A stretch of 64,000 nt of DNA from Azophilus sp965116165 (GTDB taxonomy: Bacteria; Pseudomonadota; Gammaproteobacteria; Pseudomonadales; Azotimanducaceae), in NCBI GenBank assembly GCA_965116165.1, contig OZ220484.1, positions 2,294,001 to 2,358,000 on the forward strand. Direction: 5' to 3'. Below, piece after piece: positions 24,128-32,165 of the stretch (position 1 is the stretch's first letter; each line of letters begins with the position of its first letter). The notes under the pieces were generated by a model. The model saw only the letters and a program-made list of their open reading frames with translations. It was not told the origin of the DNA and ran no database searches. The position numbers and the translations under genes are program-made.

Positions 24128-24778
24128 ATGGGTCAAAAGGTACATCCCGTCGGCATTCGCCTCGGCATCGTCAAAGACCACGCATCCGTTTGGTATGCCG
24201 ACCGCAAGACGTATTCGCGGTATTTGTTGAACGATCTTGAGGTGCGCGAGTATCTGCGCAAGCGTCTTGCCCAGGCGTCGGTCAGCCGCATCGACATCGA
24301 ACGCCCCGCGCAAACGGCGCGCATTACCATCCATACCGCCCGGCCCGGCATCGTTATCGGCAAAAAAGGCGAGGATGTGGAGCGATTGCGTCGCCACCTG
24401 CACCACATGATGGGCGTTCCGGTGCACGTCAACATTGAGGAGATCCGCAAGCCGGAGCTCGACGCCTATTTGGTTGCGCAGAATGTCGCCCAGCAGCTCG
24501 AGCGTCGTGTGCAGTTTCGCCGCGCCATGCGCCGCGTTATCCAGAATGCCATGCGTCTTGGGGCCAAGGGTGTCAAGGTGCGGGTCGCCGGCCGGCTCGG
24601 CGGCGCGGAAATCGCCCGTTCGGAGGTGTACCACGAAGGCCGGGTGCCTTTGCATACCCTGCGCGCCGACATCGACTACGCCACTTTCGAGGCGCAAACC
24701 ACCTATGGCGTGCTCGGTATCAAGGTTTGGATATTCAAGGGGGAAATTTTCGCGCCCGGCGAGGAGACGGCGGCTTGA
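24128..24778 (+). CDS. rpsC: 30S ribosomal protein S3
   Basis: S3 lies at the mRNA entry tunnel and contributes helicase activity with S4 and S5. The 216 residues start MGQKVHPVGIRLGI and contain the KH-domain GxxG loop (VIGKKGEDVERLR) and the C-terminal AGRLGGAEIARSE. The length is a little under E. coli (233), the difference being in the tail. It sits between rplV and rplP as expected. Confidence 0.96.
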   Translation: MGQKVHPVGIRLGIVKDHASVWYADRKTYSRYLLNDLEVREYLRKRLAQASVSRIDIERPAQTARITIHTARPGIVIGKKGEDVERLRRHLHHMMGVPVHVNIEEIRKPELDAYLVAQNVAQQLERRVQFRRAMRRVIQNAMRLGAKGVKVRVAGRLGGAEIARSEVYHEGRVPLHTLRADIDYATFEAQTTYGVLGIKVWIFKGEIFAPGEETAA

Positions 24779-24827
24779 TCCGCTAACGCCGGCTCGGAAC
24801 GGTCGTCGAAAAAGAGAGGTTGCAAAG

Positions 24828-25241
24828 GTGTTACAGCCGTCGAGAACCAAGTATAGAAAACAACAAAAGGGCCGGAACCGCGGTTTGGCCCATCGGGGCA
24901 GCCGCGTCAGCTTCGGCGAGTACGGCCTCAAGGCGGTCGCACGGGGACAGTTGACCGCCAGACAGATTGAGGCGGGTCGCCGCGCCATGACCCGGCACAT
25001 TCGCCGCGGCGGCAAAGTCTGGATACGGGTTTTCCCCGACAAACCCATCACCAAAAAACCGCTCGAAGTACGCCAGGGCAAGGGCAAGGGCGGGGTTGAA
25101 TATTGGGTGTCGCCGATACAGCCGGGCAGGGTGGTCTATGAGATCGCCGGCGTTTCGGAAGATGTTGCGCGGCGGTCCTTCGCGTTGGCGGGGGCCAAGT
25201 TGCCGTTTGCAACGGCTTTTGCGAAGAGAGCGGCAATCTGA
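24828..25241 (+). CDS. rplP: 50S ribosomal protein L16
   Basis: L16 organises the A-site side of the peptidyl transferase region. The 137 residues begin MLQPSRTKYRKQQKGRNRG, matching E. coli MLQPKRTKFRKMHKGRNRG, from GTG 24828 with AGAGAGG about 8 nt upstream. A much longer in-frame reading overlaps rpsC and is spurious. The final A of its stop is the A of the rpmC ATG. Confidence 0.96.
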   Translation: MLQPSRTKYRKQQKGRNRGLAHRGSRVSFGEYGLKAVARGQLTARQIEAGRRAMTRHIRRGGKVWIRVFPDKPITKKPLEVRQGKGKGGVEYWVSPIQPGRVVYEIAGVSEDVARRSFALAGAKLPFATAFAKRAAI

Positions 25242-25432
25242 TGAAAGCGACGGAATTGAGGGCTCTCGACGGTGGCGGCTTGCGGGATGAATTGCTGAGG
25301 CTGCGCAAGGAACATTTCAACCTGCGCATGCAGCGGGCGAGTGGTCAATTGGGTCAGACCCATCTTCTTGAGGAAACCCGCCGGGATATTGCCAGGGTGA
25401 AAACGGTCATGCGGGAGCAGGCGGATGGTTGA
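25241..25432 (+). CDS. rpmC: 50S ribosomal protein L29
   Basis: A 63-residue two-helix protein near the tunnel exit. The segment KEHFNLRMQRASGQL is the L29 signature. It overlaps rplP by one base and rpsQ by 8 nt. Confidence 0.94.
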   Translation: MKATELRALDGGGLRDELLRLRKEHFNLRMQRASGQLGQTHLLEETRRDIARVKTVMREQADG

Positions 25433-25709
25433 CGAAAGGGTTGATGAAAAGAGGCCGGTCGTGAGGCGCAGTCTCGTGGGTGTGGTGACCAGCGACCGCA
25501 TGGACAAGACGATTGCGGTGCGCATCGAGCGAACCGTGCAGCATCCGGTGTACGGCAAGATTGTCCGCCGTACCACCAAACTGCACGCTCATGATGAACG
25601 CAACGAGGCTCGGCTCGGAGACCGGGTAACCGTTGAGGAGTGCCGCTCGATTTCCAAGACCAAGGCTTGGCGACTGTGCAGCGTTGACGAACGCACCGCC
25701 ATTTTATAG
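25425..25709 (+). CDS. rpsQ: 30S ribosomal protein S17
   Basis: S17 is a primary 16S-binding beta-barrel protein. The 94 residues contain LVGVVTSDRMDKTIAVRIER, the HPVYGKIVRRTTK strand and VEECRSISKTKAW. It is slightly longer than E. coli S17 (84) owing to an acidic/basic N-terminal addition; ATG 25425 overlaps the end of rpmC. Confidence 0.95.
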   Translation: MVDERVDEKRPVVRRSLVGVVTSDRMDKTIAVRIERTVQHPVYGKIVRRTTKLHAHDERNEARLGDRVTVEECRSISKTKAWRLCSVDERTAIL

Positions 25710-25721
25710 GGCCGGGCCGAC

Positions 25722-26090
25722 ATGATCCAAGTGGAAAGCATGCTGCACATCGCCGATAACAGCGGCGCGCGCCGGGTGCAATGCATCAAGGTGCTCGGCG
25801 GGTCGCGTCGGCGTTACGCCGGTGTTGGGGATATCGTCAAGGTGACCGTCAAGGAGGCTATTCCGCGCGGCCGGGTGCGCAAGGGTCAAATCATGAACGC
25901 GGTGGTGGTGCGCACGAAGAAGGGTGTCCGGCGGCCGGATGGGTCGCTCATTCGGTTCGATGAAAACGCCGCCGTGCTGCTCAATCAACAAAATCAGCCG
26001 GTGGGCACCCGTATCTTTGGCCCGGTGACCCGGGAACTGCGCTCCGAGAACTTTATGCGCATCGTGTCGCTCGCGCCGGAGGTGCTCTAG
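25722..26090 (+). CDS. rplN: 50S ribosomal protein L14
   Basis: L14 contacts the 30S subunit at bridge B8. The 122 residues start MIQVESMLHIADNSGARRVQ, a near-invariant family N-terminus, and include the RGRVRKGQIMNAVVVRTKKGVRR segment. The downstream gap to rplX is 66 nt of repetitive sequence rather than the usual few bases. Confidence 0.97.
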   Translation: MIQVESMLHIADNSGARRVQCIKVLGGSRRRYAGVGDIVKVTVKEAIPRGRVRKGQIMNAVVVRTKKGVRRPDGSLIRFDENAAVLLNQQNQPVGTRIFGPVTRELRSENFMRIVSLAPEVL

Positions 26091-26105
26091 TGCCCCGTCT
26101 CGCGA

Positions 26106-26155
26106 AGGTCGGAGAGATCGGAAAGGCCGCAGAGATCGGAAAAAAGGTCGGAAAA
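26106..26155 (+). repeat. Degenerate tandem repeat in the rplN-rplX spacer
   Basis: Three units of the type AAGGTCGGAGAGATCGGA, AAGGCCGCAGAGATCGGA and AAAAAGGTCGGAAAAG run up to the rplX start codon. The repeats supply purine-rich sequence, including GGAAAAG directly before ATG 26157, and may affect initiation. Confidence 0.65.
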
Positions 26156-26156
26156 G

Positions 26157-26474
26157 ATGCTAAAAATAAAAAAGGATGACGAAATCATCGTGATCGCCGG
26201 CCGGGACAAGGGACGGCGCGGCGAGGTGCTTGAGGTGCTCGGCGACGGCCGTCTGATCGTTGCGGGGGTCAACCTGCTCAGTAAACACCAGCGGGCCAAC
26301 CCGAATGTCGGCCAGCAGGGCGGCATCATCGAACACGAGGGGCCCATCCAGGCGTCCAATGTGGCGATTTGGAACGATGCGGAGGGGCGGGCCGACCGGG
26401 TCGGGTTTCGTTTTGAGGACGACGGGACCAAGATCCGCTATTTCAAATCCACCGGCAACCCGGTGGACGAATAG
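26157..26474 (+). CDS. rplX: 50S ribosomal protein L24
   Basis: L24 is an assembly initiator with a KOW motif (EIIVIAGRDKGRRGEVLEVL). The 105 residues match family length. The start ATG 26157 has no clean Shine-Dalgarno separate from the tandem GGTCGGAAAAG sequence that abuts it. Confidence 0.95.
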   Translation: MLKIKKDDEIIVIAGRDKGRRGEVLEVLGDGRLIVAGVNLLSKHQRANPNVGQQGGIIEHEGPIQASNVAIWNDAEGRADRVGFRFEDDGTKIRYFKSTGNPVDE

Positions 26475-26486
26475 GTTGCATTGGGC

Positions 26487-27026
26487 GTGGCAGACTTATA
26501 TCAACGTTATTTGACCGAGATTCGTCCGGCGCTTGGTCGCGAACTTGGGTTGTCCAATGTCATGGAGACGCCGGCGCTGCGGAAGGTGACGTTGAACATG
26601 GGGGTGGGCAAGGCGGTTGCCGACCGCAAGATTATGGATAGCGCGGTGGCCGATCTCACCCTGATATCAGGCCAAAAACCCGTGGTGACGAAGGCCCGTA
26701 AATCCGAGGCCGCGTTCAAGATTCGCGAGGGATTTCCGATCGGTTGCAAGGTAACACTCCGGCGCGCCCGAATGTACGAATTCGTCGAGCGCTTGATCGG
26801 TATCGCCATTCCCCGCATCCGTGATTTCCGCGGCTTGAATCCCCGCTCGTTCGATGGCCGGGGCAACTTTTCAATGGGTATTTCAGAGCAGATCGTGTTT
26901 GTCGAGGTCGACTACGACAAGATCGACACCCTGCGCGGGCTGGACATCGCAGTCACGACTTCGGCCCGGTCCGACGATCATGCCCGGGCACTGCTCCGGG
27001 CTTTCGGTTTTCCATTTCGGCAATAG
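26487..27026 (+). CDS. rplE: 50S ribosomal protein L5
   Basis: L5 binds 5S rRNA and contacts the P-site tRNA. The 179 residues include KVTLNMGVGKAVADRK, ISGQKPVVTKARKSEAAFKI and FDGRGNFSMGISEQIVF. GTG 26487 gives MADLYQRYLTEI; TTG two codons earlier is an alternative. Starts within 13 nt of the rplX stop. Confidence 0.96.
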   Translation: MADLYQRYLTEIRPALGRELGLSNVMETPALRKVTLNMGVGKAVADRKIMDSAVADLTLISGQKPVVTKARKSEAAFKIREGFPIGCKVTLRRARMYEFVERLIGIAIPRIRDFRGLNPRSFDGRGNFSMGISEQIVFVEVDYDKIDTLRGLDIAVTTSARSDDHARALLRAFGFPFRQ

Positions 27027-27042
27027 CGAGGTTGACGAGGCG

Positions 27043-27348
27043 ATGGCAAAGGTTTCCGTGATCGAACGGCAGAAAAAGCGCGCCAGGGTCGTCGCCAAAT
27101 ACGCGGCCAGGCGCGCTGAGCTCAAAGCCATTATCGGTGATCGAAACGCGTTGGACGATGATCGGTGGGAGGCGCAGTTGCAGCTACAAAAGTTGCCGCG
27201 CAACGCCTCTCCGGTTCGTCTGCAGCGGCGTTGTGGCCTGACCGGCCGGCCCCGGGCGGTTTATCGCAAATTCGGGCTCGCGCGCAACAAATTGCGCGAT
27301 GCGGCCATGCGCGGCGATGTGCCGGGCCTCGTGAAGGCCAGTTGGTAG
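27043..27348 (+). CDS. rpsN: 30S ribosomal protein S14
   Basis: S14 is a 30S head protein. The 101 residues are the long, zinc-free type: no CxxC pairs, and the C-terminal RCGLTGRPRAVYRKFGLARNKLRD motif is present. ATG 27043 has GACGAGG 2-8 nt upstream; longer in-frame readings overlap rplE and are spurious. Confidence 0.96.
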   Translation: MAKVSVIERQKKRARVVAKYAARRAELKAIIGDRNALDDDRWEAQLQLQKLPRNASPVRLQRRCGLTGRPRAVYRKFGLARNKLRDAAMRGDVPGLVKASW

Positions 27349-27360
27349 GGGGGCGGTGCC

Positions 27361-27753
27361 GTGAGCATGCAGGATCCCATCGCCGATTTCCTGACGCGCA
27401 TTCGCAATGCGCAGAAGGCCGCCCACCCGAGCGTGACGATGCCCCACTCCAAGGCCAAGGCGGCACTTTGCCGCGTATTCGAGCAGGAGGGTTATATCGA
27501 GGGCTTTTCGGAAGGCGAGGGAGTCAAACGGGAACTCAGGGTCGATTTGAAGTATCGGGACGGCAAGCCGGTTATTGAGGAACTGCACCGGGTCAGTCGG
27601 CCCGGTTTGAGGATCTACAGATCGCACGAGAAATTGCCGCGGGTGCGGGGTGGCCTGGGTGTTGCGGTCATCAGCACGAGCCGGGGCGTTATGGCGGACA
27701 GCGCCGCGCGCGGTCTCGGCATTGGCGGCGAAGTGCTATGTACCGTGTTTTAG
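27361..27753 (+). CDS. rpsH: 30S ribosomal protein S8
   Basis: S8 is a primary 16S-binding protein and, in E. coli, the repressor of the spc operon. The 130 residues start MSMQDPIADFLTRIRNAQ, identical in pattern to E. coli, from GTG 27361. The C-terminal STSRGVMADSAARGLGIGGE is diagnostic. It is followed by an unusual 265-nt gap before rplF. Confidence 0.96.
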   Translation: MSMQDPIADFLTRIRNAQKAAHPSVTMPHSKAKAALCRVFEQEGYIEGFSEGEGVKRELRVDLKYRDGKPVIEELHRVSRPGLRIYRSHEKLPRVRGGLGVAVISTSRGVMADSAARGLGIGGEVLCTVF

Positions 27754-28018
27754 CGTCGATTTTTGTCAGTGATTGAAAAATGAAAGGCATGTCTTTTCAA
27801 CTCGCCAGCAGCCTGCGCCCTGGGAAATTCTCGTGGGATAACATCCCACCTCAGACCATGCCCGGGATAAAATCGCCAAGAAATTTGATCATCACTCCCA
27901 CTTTTGCGGTGCTTTTGAGGGTATTTCGACTGCATATTCCCACTATTAACGCTCGCCGGTGTTCTACGGCGCAGGCTCCTGGTTTGCGGTGGAACACCGG
28001 GTTGGGGGGCTCCTGCCA
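27754..28018 (+). other. 265-nt non-coding interruption of the spc operon (rpsH-rplF)
   Basis: Most spc operons have only a few bases here. This stretch is AT-richer than the flanking genes and contains a perfect palindrome GTGGGATAACATCCCAC near 27831-27847. An 83-codon open frame (27780-28031) overlaps the rplF start and has no recognisable motif, so I do not call it a gene. It may be an insertion remnant or a regulatory leader for rplF. Confidence 0.6.
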
Positions 28019-28552
28019 ATGTCTCGAATAGCGAGCACGCCCGTGGCTCTACCGGCCGGCGTCGAGGCGCGGCTTGATGGGGTCCAATTGCGGGTGACTG
28101 GCCCGAAGGGCGCCCTTCAGTGTGATATTAGCCCCGCCGTGGAAGTCCGGCAGGTGGATGGTCGCCTGGAATTTACGGCCCGCACGGGCGAGCGGTCGGC
28201 GCGGGCGCTCGCCGGCACCACCCGGTCCCTGGTCGGCAATATGGTTGCCGGCGTGCATACCGGCTTTGAGCGTCGGCTGCTGCTTGAGGGGGTGGGTTAC
28301 CGTGCCCAGGCGCAAGGCGGGAAGTTGCATCTGCAACTCGGATACTCCCATCCGGTGGAGTATGTCATGCCCGATGGCGTCGAAGTGGCGACCCCCGGCC
28401 AGGGCGAAATAGTGGTCTCCGGCATGGACAAACAGGCCGTCGGCCAGGTGGCCGCCGAAATCCGCGCTTTCCGGCCACCGGAGCCCTATAAGGGCAAGGG
28501 CGTTCGCTACGCGGGAGAGCGCATCCGCCGCAAGGAGGCGAAGAAGAAGTGA
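28019..28552 (+). CDS. rplF: 50S ribosomal protein L6
   Basis: L6 lies near the sarcin-ricin loop. The 177 residues start MSRIASTPVALPAGVE and contain the second-repeat signature PEPYKGKGVRYAGERIRRKE. ATG 28019 is 11 nt after a GGGGGGCTCC stretch; a longer in-frame reading into the gap is not family-like. Confidence 0.96.
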   Translation: MSRIASTPVALPAGVEARLDGVQLRVTGPKGALQCDISPAVEVRQVDGRLEFTARTGERSARALAGTTRSLVGNMVAGVHTGFERRLLLEGVGYRAQAQGGKLHLQLGYSHPVEYVMPDGVEVATPGQGEIVVSGMDKQAVGQVAAEIRAFRPPEPYKGKGVRYAGERIRRKEAKKK

Positions 28553-28574
28553 TATGGGGCTTGTTTGGGCCAAT

Positions 28575-28600
28575 GCGGCATTATCAGTTGGATGGAGCAC
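28575..28600 (-). repeat. Terminal fragment of element 2 between rplF and rplR
   Basis: GCGGCATTATCAGTTGGATG plus GAGCAC at 28575-28600 is the same terminal sequence as the right end of the full element at 53171-53372 and the copy at 58546-58571. Only one end is present. It fills much of the 64-nt gap ahead of rplR. Confidence 0.75.
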
Positions 28601-28616
28601 TGGGGCGGTTAACCGG

Positions 28617-28967
28617 ATGAACGAAAAGAGGGCGGCAAGAATCCGGCGCGCCCGCCGCGCCCGCATGAAGATGCGCGAATTGGGCATCGAACGGCTAACG
28701 GTTAACCGGACGCCCCGGCACATTTACGCCCAGGTCATATCGGGCGATGGTGCGACGGTGCTGGCGCAGGCATCGACCCTGGATGCGACGCTGCGCCCCG
28801 GTGCCACGGGTAATATTGCCGCTGCGGCGAAGGTCGGCGGACTGATTGCGGAGCGGGCAAGGAGCGCGGGCATTGTGCGCGTTGCCTTTGATCGTTCCGG
28901 CTACAAATATCATGGGCGCGTCAAGGCATTGGCGGAAGCGGCCCGGGCGGGTGGATTGGAGTTCTAA
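28617..28967 (+). CDS. rplR: 50S ribosomal protein L18
   Basis: L18 binds 5S rRNA with L5. The 116 residues start MNEKRAARIRRARRARMKM and end FDRSGYKYHGRVKALAEAARAGGLEF, the family C-terminus. ATG 28617 is used because the in-frame extension upstream reads through the element 2 fragment. Confidence 0.95.
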   Translation: MNEKRAARIRRARRARMKMRELGIERLTVNRTPRHIYAQVISGDGATVLAQASTLDATLRPGATGNIAAAAKVGGLIAERARSAGIVRVAFDRSGYKYHGRVKALAEAARAGGLEF

Positions 28968-28969
28968 GC

Positions 28970-29473
28970 ATGGCCTACGCGGACGAAATCAGGGAAGAAG
29001 GGCTGGTTGAAAAGCTCGTGCAGGTGAACCGGGTCGCCAAGGTCGTAAAAGGGGGCCGCATCTTCGGTTTTACCGCGCTTACGGTGGTTGGCGATGGCAG
29101 CAGCCGGGTGGGTTTCGGGCGGGGCAAGGCTCGGGAGGTGCCGGTTGCGATTCAGAAAGCCATGGAGTCGGCGCGCCGCAACATGGTTGATATCGAGTTG
29201 AACGGCGCCACCCTTTGGTACCCGGTAAGCGAGCGGCACGGTGCGTCCCGGGTGTACATGCAGCCCGCCTCCGAAGGTACCGGCGTGATTGCGGGCGGTA
29301 CGATGCGCGCGGTGCTTGAGGCCGCCGGCGTGCAAAATGTGCTGGCCAAGTGCTATGGGTCGACCAATCCGGTCAATGTGGTGCGGGCGACCTTCGCGGC
29401 CCTAACGCGCATGCGCTCCCCGGCGACAATCGCCGAGAAGCGCGGCAAGACACTGGAGGATATTGGGTTTTGA
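28970..29473 (+). CDS. rpsE: 30S ribosomal protein S5
   Basis: S5 lies at the mRNA entry and affects decoding accuracy. The 167 residues include RVAKVVKGGRIFGFTALTVVGD and GRGKAREVPVAIQKA, plus VIAGGTMRAVLEAAGV. Starts 2 nt after rplR; its TGA overlaps the TTG start of rpmD. Confidence 0.96.
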   Translation: MAYADEIREEGLVEKLVQVNRVAKVVKGGRIFGFTALTVVGDGSSRVGFGRGKAREVPVAIQKAMESARRNMVDIELNGATLWYPVSERHGASRVYMQPASEGTGVIAGGTMRAVLEAAGVQNVLAKCYGSTNPVNVVRATFAALTRMRSPATIAEKRGKTLEDIGF

Positions 29474-29646
29474 GCAAGATCAAGGTACAGCTCGTCAAGA
29501 GCACCGCGGGTCGTCTGAAAAAGCATCAGGCCTGTGTCGCCGGGCTCGGCCTGCGCCGCATCGGGCATACGGTCGAAGTTGAGGACACCCCCTCTGTGCG
29601 CGGCATGATCAACCGGGTGGGCTATATGGTCAGGGTTGTCGAATGA
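29470..29646 (+). CDS. rpmD: 50S ribosomal protein L30
   Basis: A 58-residue protein: IKVQLVKSTAGRLKKHQACV and the LGLRRIGHTVEVEDTPSVRGMI block are the L30 signature. The start is TTG 29470, overlapping the rpsE stop (TTGA), so translation is probably coupled. The stop overlaps the rplO start (ATGA). Confidence 0.94.
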   Translation: MSKIKVQLVKSTAGRLKKHQACVAGLGLRRIGHTVEVEDTPSVRGMINRVGYMVRVVE

Positions 29647-30086
29647 CGAAGATGCGCTTGAATCAACTGCGCGGCAATAGTGGTGCGCGGCGCGCCGGGC
29701 GACGGGTTGGTCGCGGCCCGGGCTCGGGCTGGGGCAAGACGTCGACCCGGGGTCAGAAGGGTCAGAAGTCGCGGTCCGGGGGTGGCGTGAAGCCCTGGTT
29801 CGAGGGTGGCCAGTTGCCGTTGCAGATGCGCATTCCCAAATTCGGCTTCCGCTCCCGGATCGGCGCCTCCACCGCCGAGGTCCGGCTCGGTGAATTGGCC
29901 AAGGTGGGCGGCGACCGGATCGATCTTGATGCGCTCAAAGCGGCCAATGTGGTGCGCCGCGATGTGCAGCGGGCGCGCGTCATGTTGTCCGGCGCCATCG
30001 ACCGGGCGGTGACCGTGCGGGGCCTGCATGTAACCAAGGGCGCGCGGCAGGCGATCGAGGCCGCCGGCGGCAGCGTGGAAGCCTGA
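29643..30086 (+). CDS. rplO: 50S ribosomal protein L15
   Basis: L15 is a late-assembly protein of the large subunit. The 147 residues contain the glycine-rich GRRVGRGPGSGWGKTSTRGQ and FEGGQLPLQMRIPKFGF. It overlaps rpmD by 4 nt and is followed by a 130-nt gap before secY. Confidence 0.96.
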   Translation: MTKMRLNQLRGNSGARRAGRRVGRGPGSGWGKTSTRGQKGQKSRSGGGVKPWFEGGQLPLQMRIPKFGFRSRIGASTAEVRLGELAKVGGDRIDLDALKAANVVRRDVQRARVMLSGAIDRAVTVRGLHVTKGARQAIEAAGGSVEA

Positions 30087-30216
30087 TGCGGCGATGTTTC
30101 GGATCAACCAGCAAATCGGATCAAGGAACAAAAAGGTGGTCGGCTTGACGGTCGGCGCATGCGAAACCCCCGGCCGCGAACAAGCGGTCTAGGGGAAACG
30201 GCTTAGGAATCGGATC

Positions 30217-31551
30217 ATGGCTATCGGCGGCCAGGGGCAGCCACAACTCGGCGGCACTCAAGCGGGGCTTGCGGAACTGCGCAACCGCCTGTTGTTCGTG
30301 TTGTTCGCGCTGCTTGTCTATCGCATAGGCACCCATATTCCGCTGCCGGGCATCAATCCGGATCGGCTGCGCGCCCTCTTCGAACAGAATCAGGGCGGCA
30401 TCCTTGATCTTTTCAACATGTTTTCCGGGGGTGCGCTCGAGCGCATGAGCATCCTGGCGCTGGGCGTGGTGCCCTACATTACGTCCAGCATCATCATGAA
30501 TCTGATGAGCATGATGTATCCGAGCCTGCAGCAATTGCGCAAGGAGGGCGAATCCGGCCGTCGCAAAATCACCCAGTACACCCGATACGGAACACTGCTT
30601 ATCGCATTGGTTCAGGGGATGTCCCTGGCGGTGACCCTGGCGAATCAGGGTCTGGCTTTTTCCACCGGTTTCACGTTCTTCTTTGTCGCCACGGTCACCC
30701 TGGTCACCGGCGCGTTGTTCATGATGTGGTTGGGCGAGCAAATCACCGAGCGGGGCGTGGGCAACGGCATCTCGCTCATTATATTTTCCGGTATTGTTTC
30801 CGGTTTCCCCAGTGCCATTGGCCAATCGTTCGAGGCCGCGCGCCAGGGCGACATCAATATCATCGCGCTCTTGGCCATCGCCCTGTTGGCTGTATTGGTG
30901 GTGGGTTTCGTCGTATTTGTCGAGCGTGGCCAACGACGTATTACCGTGAACTATGCGAAGCGCCAGCAGGGTCGGCGCGTCTTCCAGGGGCAGGCGAGCC
31001 ACCTGCCGCTCAAAATCAACATGGCGGGGGTCATTCCCGCCATCTTCGCTTCGAGCCTGTTGCTTGCTCCCGCCTCCATGGCGCAGTGGTTCGGCCAGGG
31101 CCCGGGGCTCGGCTGGCTGCAGCAGGTGGCGCTGATCTTGTCGCCGGGGCAGCCGCTGTATATTCTGATGTTCGCTGGCGGAATCGTTTTTTTTAGCTTT
31201 TTCTATACCGCCATCCAATTTGATCCCAAAGATATGGCGGACAACCTCAAACGCCAGGGCGCCTACGTGCCGGGCATCCGGCCGGGGCAGCAAACGGCGC
31301 GCTACATTGACGATGTGGTGACCCGCCTGACCGTATTCGGATCCCTGTATGTGACTTTGGTGTGTCTGTTGCCGGAATTCATGGTGGTTGCCTTCAACAT
31401 CACCTTCCAGCTTGGTGGTACGGCTTTGCTCATCGTGGTGGTGGTTGCGATGGACTTCATGTCCCAGGTGCAGGCGCACCTGATGTCGAGCCAGTATGCG
31501 AAGCTGATGGAAAGCTCGAATCTCAAGGGATACGGACGACGGCGGGTGTAG
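30217..31551 (+). CDS. secY: Protein translocase subunit SecY
   Basis: SecY is the channel of the inner-membrane Sec translocon, acting with SecE. The 444 residues contain ten hydrophobic segments, the N-terminal RIGTHIPLPGINP and the ITERGVGNGISLIIF motif before TM5, with the conserved cytosolic loops carrying Arg-rich contacts for SecA. ATG 30217 fits family start position. The 130-nt gap upstream holds three ATCGGATCA-like repeats and no gene. Confidence 0.97.
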   Translation: MAIGGQGQPQLGGTQAGLAELRNRLLFVLFALLVYRIGTHIPLPGINPDRLRALFEQNQGGILDLFNMFSGGALERMSILALGVVPYITSSIIMNLMSMMYPSLQQLRKEGESGRRKITQYTRYGTLLIALVQGMSLAVTLANQGLAFSTGFTFFFVATVTLVTGALFMMWLGEQITERGVGNGISLIIFSGIVSGFPSAIGQSFEAARQGDINIIALLAIALLAVLVVGFVVFVERGQRRITVNYAKRQQGRRVFQGQASHLPLKINMAGVIPAIFASSLLLAPASMAQWFGQGPGLGWLQQVALILSPGQPLYILMFAGGIVFFSFFYTAIQFDPKDMADNLKRQGAYVPGIRPGQQTARYIDDVVTRLTVFGSLYVTLVCLLPEFMVVAFNITFQLGGTALLIVVVVAMDFMSQVQAHLMSSQYAKLMESSNLKGYGRRRV

Positions 31552-31616
31552 TTTTTAACAAGGGGCGTCCCAGTGTCGGCTTGGGCTACGAACAACGGGA
31601 TGCCCTGGGGTTGAGT

Positions 31617-31657
31617 GGAGCGAAAAACGAGCGAATGAAGCGAATGAATAAGGAATC
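31617..31657 (+). repeat. Short tandem repeat upstream of rpmJ
   Basis: GGAGCGAAAAACGAGCGAATGAAGCGAATGAATAAGG-type sequence: the unit AGCGAATGA occurs twice in tandem with a degenerate third copy, ending a few nt before the rpmJ start. It resembles the purine-rich tandem spacer in front of rplX. Confidence 0.6.
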
Positions 31658-31660
31658 GTT

Positions 31661-31777
31661 ATGAAGGTACGGGCATCGGTTAAGAAAATTTGCCGCAACT
31701 GCAAGATTGTGCGGCGCAGGGGTGTGGTGTGGGTGATATGCAGCGCCGAACCTCGACACAAACAACGACAAGGCTGA
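31661..31777 (+). CDS. rpmJ: 50S ribosomal protein L36
   Basis: A 38-residue zinc-ribbon ribosomal protein. The zinc ligands are Cys11, Cys14, Cys27 and His33 (ICRNCKIV and VICSAEPRHKQRQG), so this is the zinc-binding C+ form. It begins MKVRASVKKICRNC, a family signature. It lies between secY and rpsM as in other gammaproteobacteria. Confidence 0.95.
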   Translation: MKVRASVKKICRNCKIVRRRGVVWVICSAEPRHKQRQG

Positions 31778-31793
31778 CTGGAGTCGATTTGCA

Positions 31794-32150
31794 ATGGCAC
31801 GTATAGCCGGGGTCAACGTTCCCGACCACCAGCACGCGGGGGTATCTCTGACCCATATTTTTGGAGTGGGGCGGGTTACCGCGCACGAGGTCTGCAACGC
31901 CGCCGGCGTGGATCCGGCGACACGGATCAGTGCGCTTTCCGAGGCGGATCTCGATGCGCTGCGCGCCGAGATTGGCAAATTGACCGTCGAGGGCGACCTG
32001 CGACGCGAGGTCAACATGAACGTCAAGCGGTTGATGGATCTGGGCTGTTATCGCGGCTTGCGCCATCGGCGCGGGCTACCGGTGAACGGCCAGCGCACGC
32101 GCACGAACGCGCGCACGCGCAAGGGGCCGCGACGGCCCATTCGCAAGTAA
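31794..32150 (+). CDS. rpsM: 30S ribosomal protein S13
   Basis: S13 bridges the 30S head and the 50S subunit. The 118 residues start MARIAGVNVPDHQHAGVSLT and end with the basic tail GQRTRTNARTRKGPRRPIRK. It opens the alpha operon, 16 nt after rpmJ. Confidence 0.97.
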   Translation: MARIAGVNVPDHQHAGVSLTHIFGVGRVTAHEVCNAAGVDPATRISALSEADLDALRAEIGKLTVEGDLRREVNMNVKRLMDLGCYRGLRHRRGLPVNGQRTRTNARTRKGPRRPIRK

Positions 32151-32165
32151 TCGGGGTGCGGGGCA

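Noticed and set aside
27780..28031. 83-codon open frame in the rpsH-rplF gap
   Set aside because: Overlaps the rplF start, has no motif or Shine-Dalgarno; treated as non-coding spacer.
30121..31479. 452-codon open frame antisense to secY
   Set aside because: Gln/His-rich antisense translation of membrane segments; no support.
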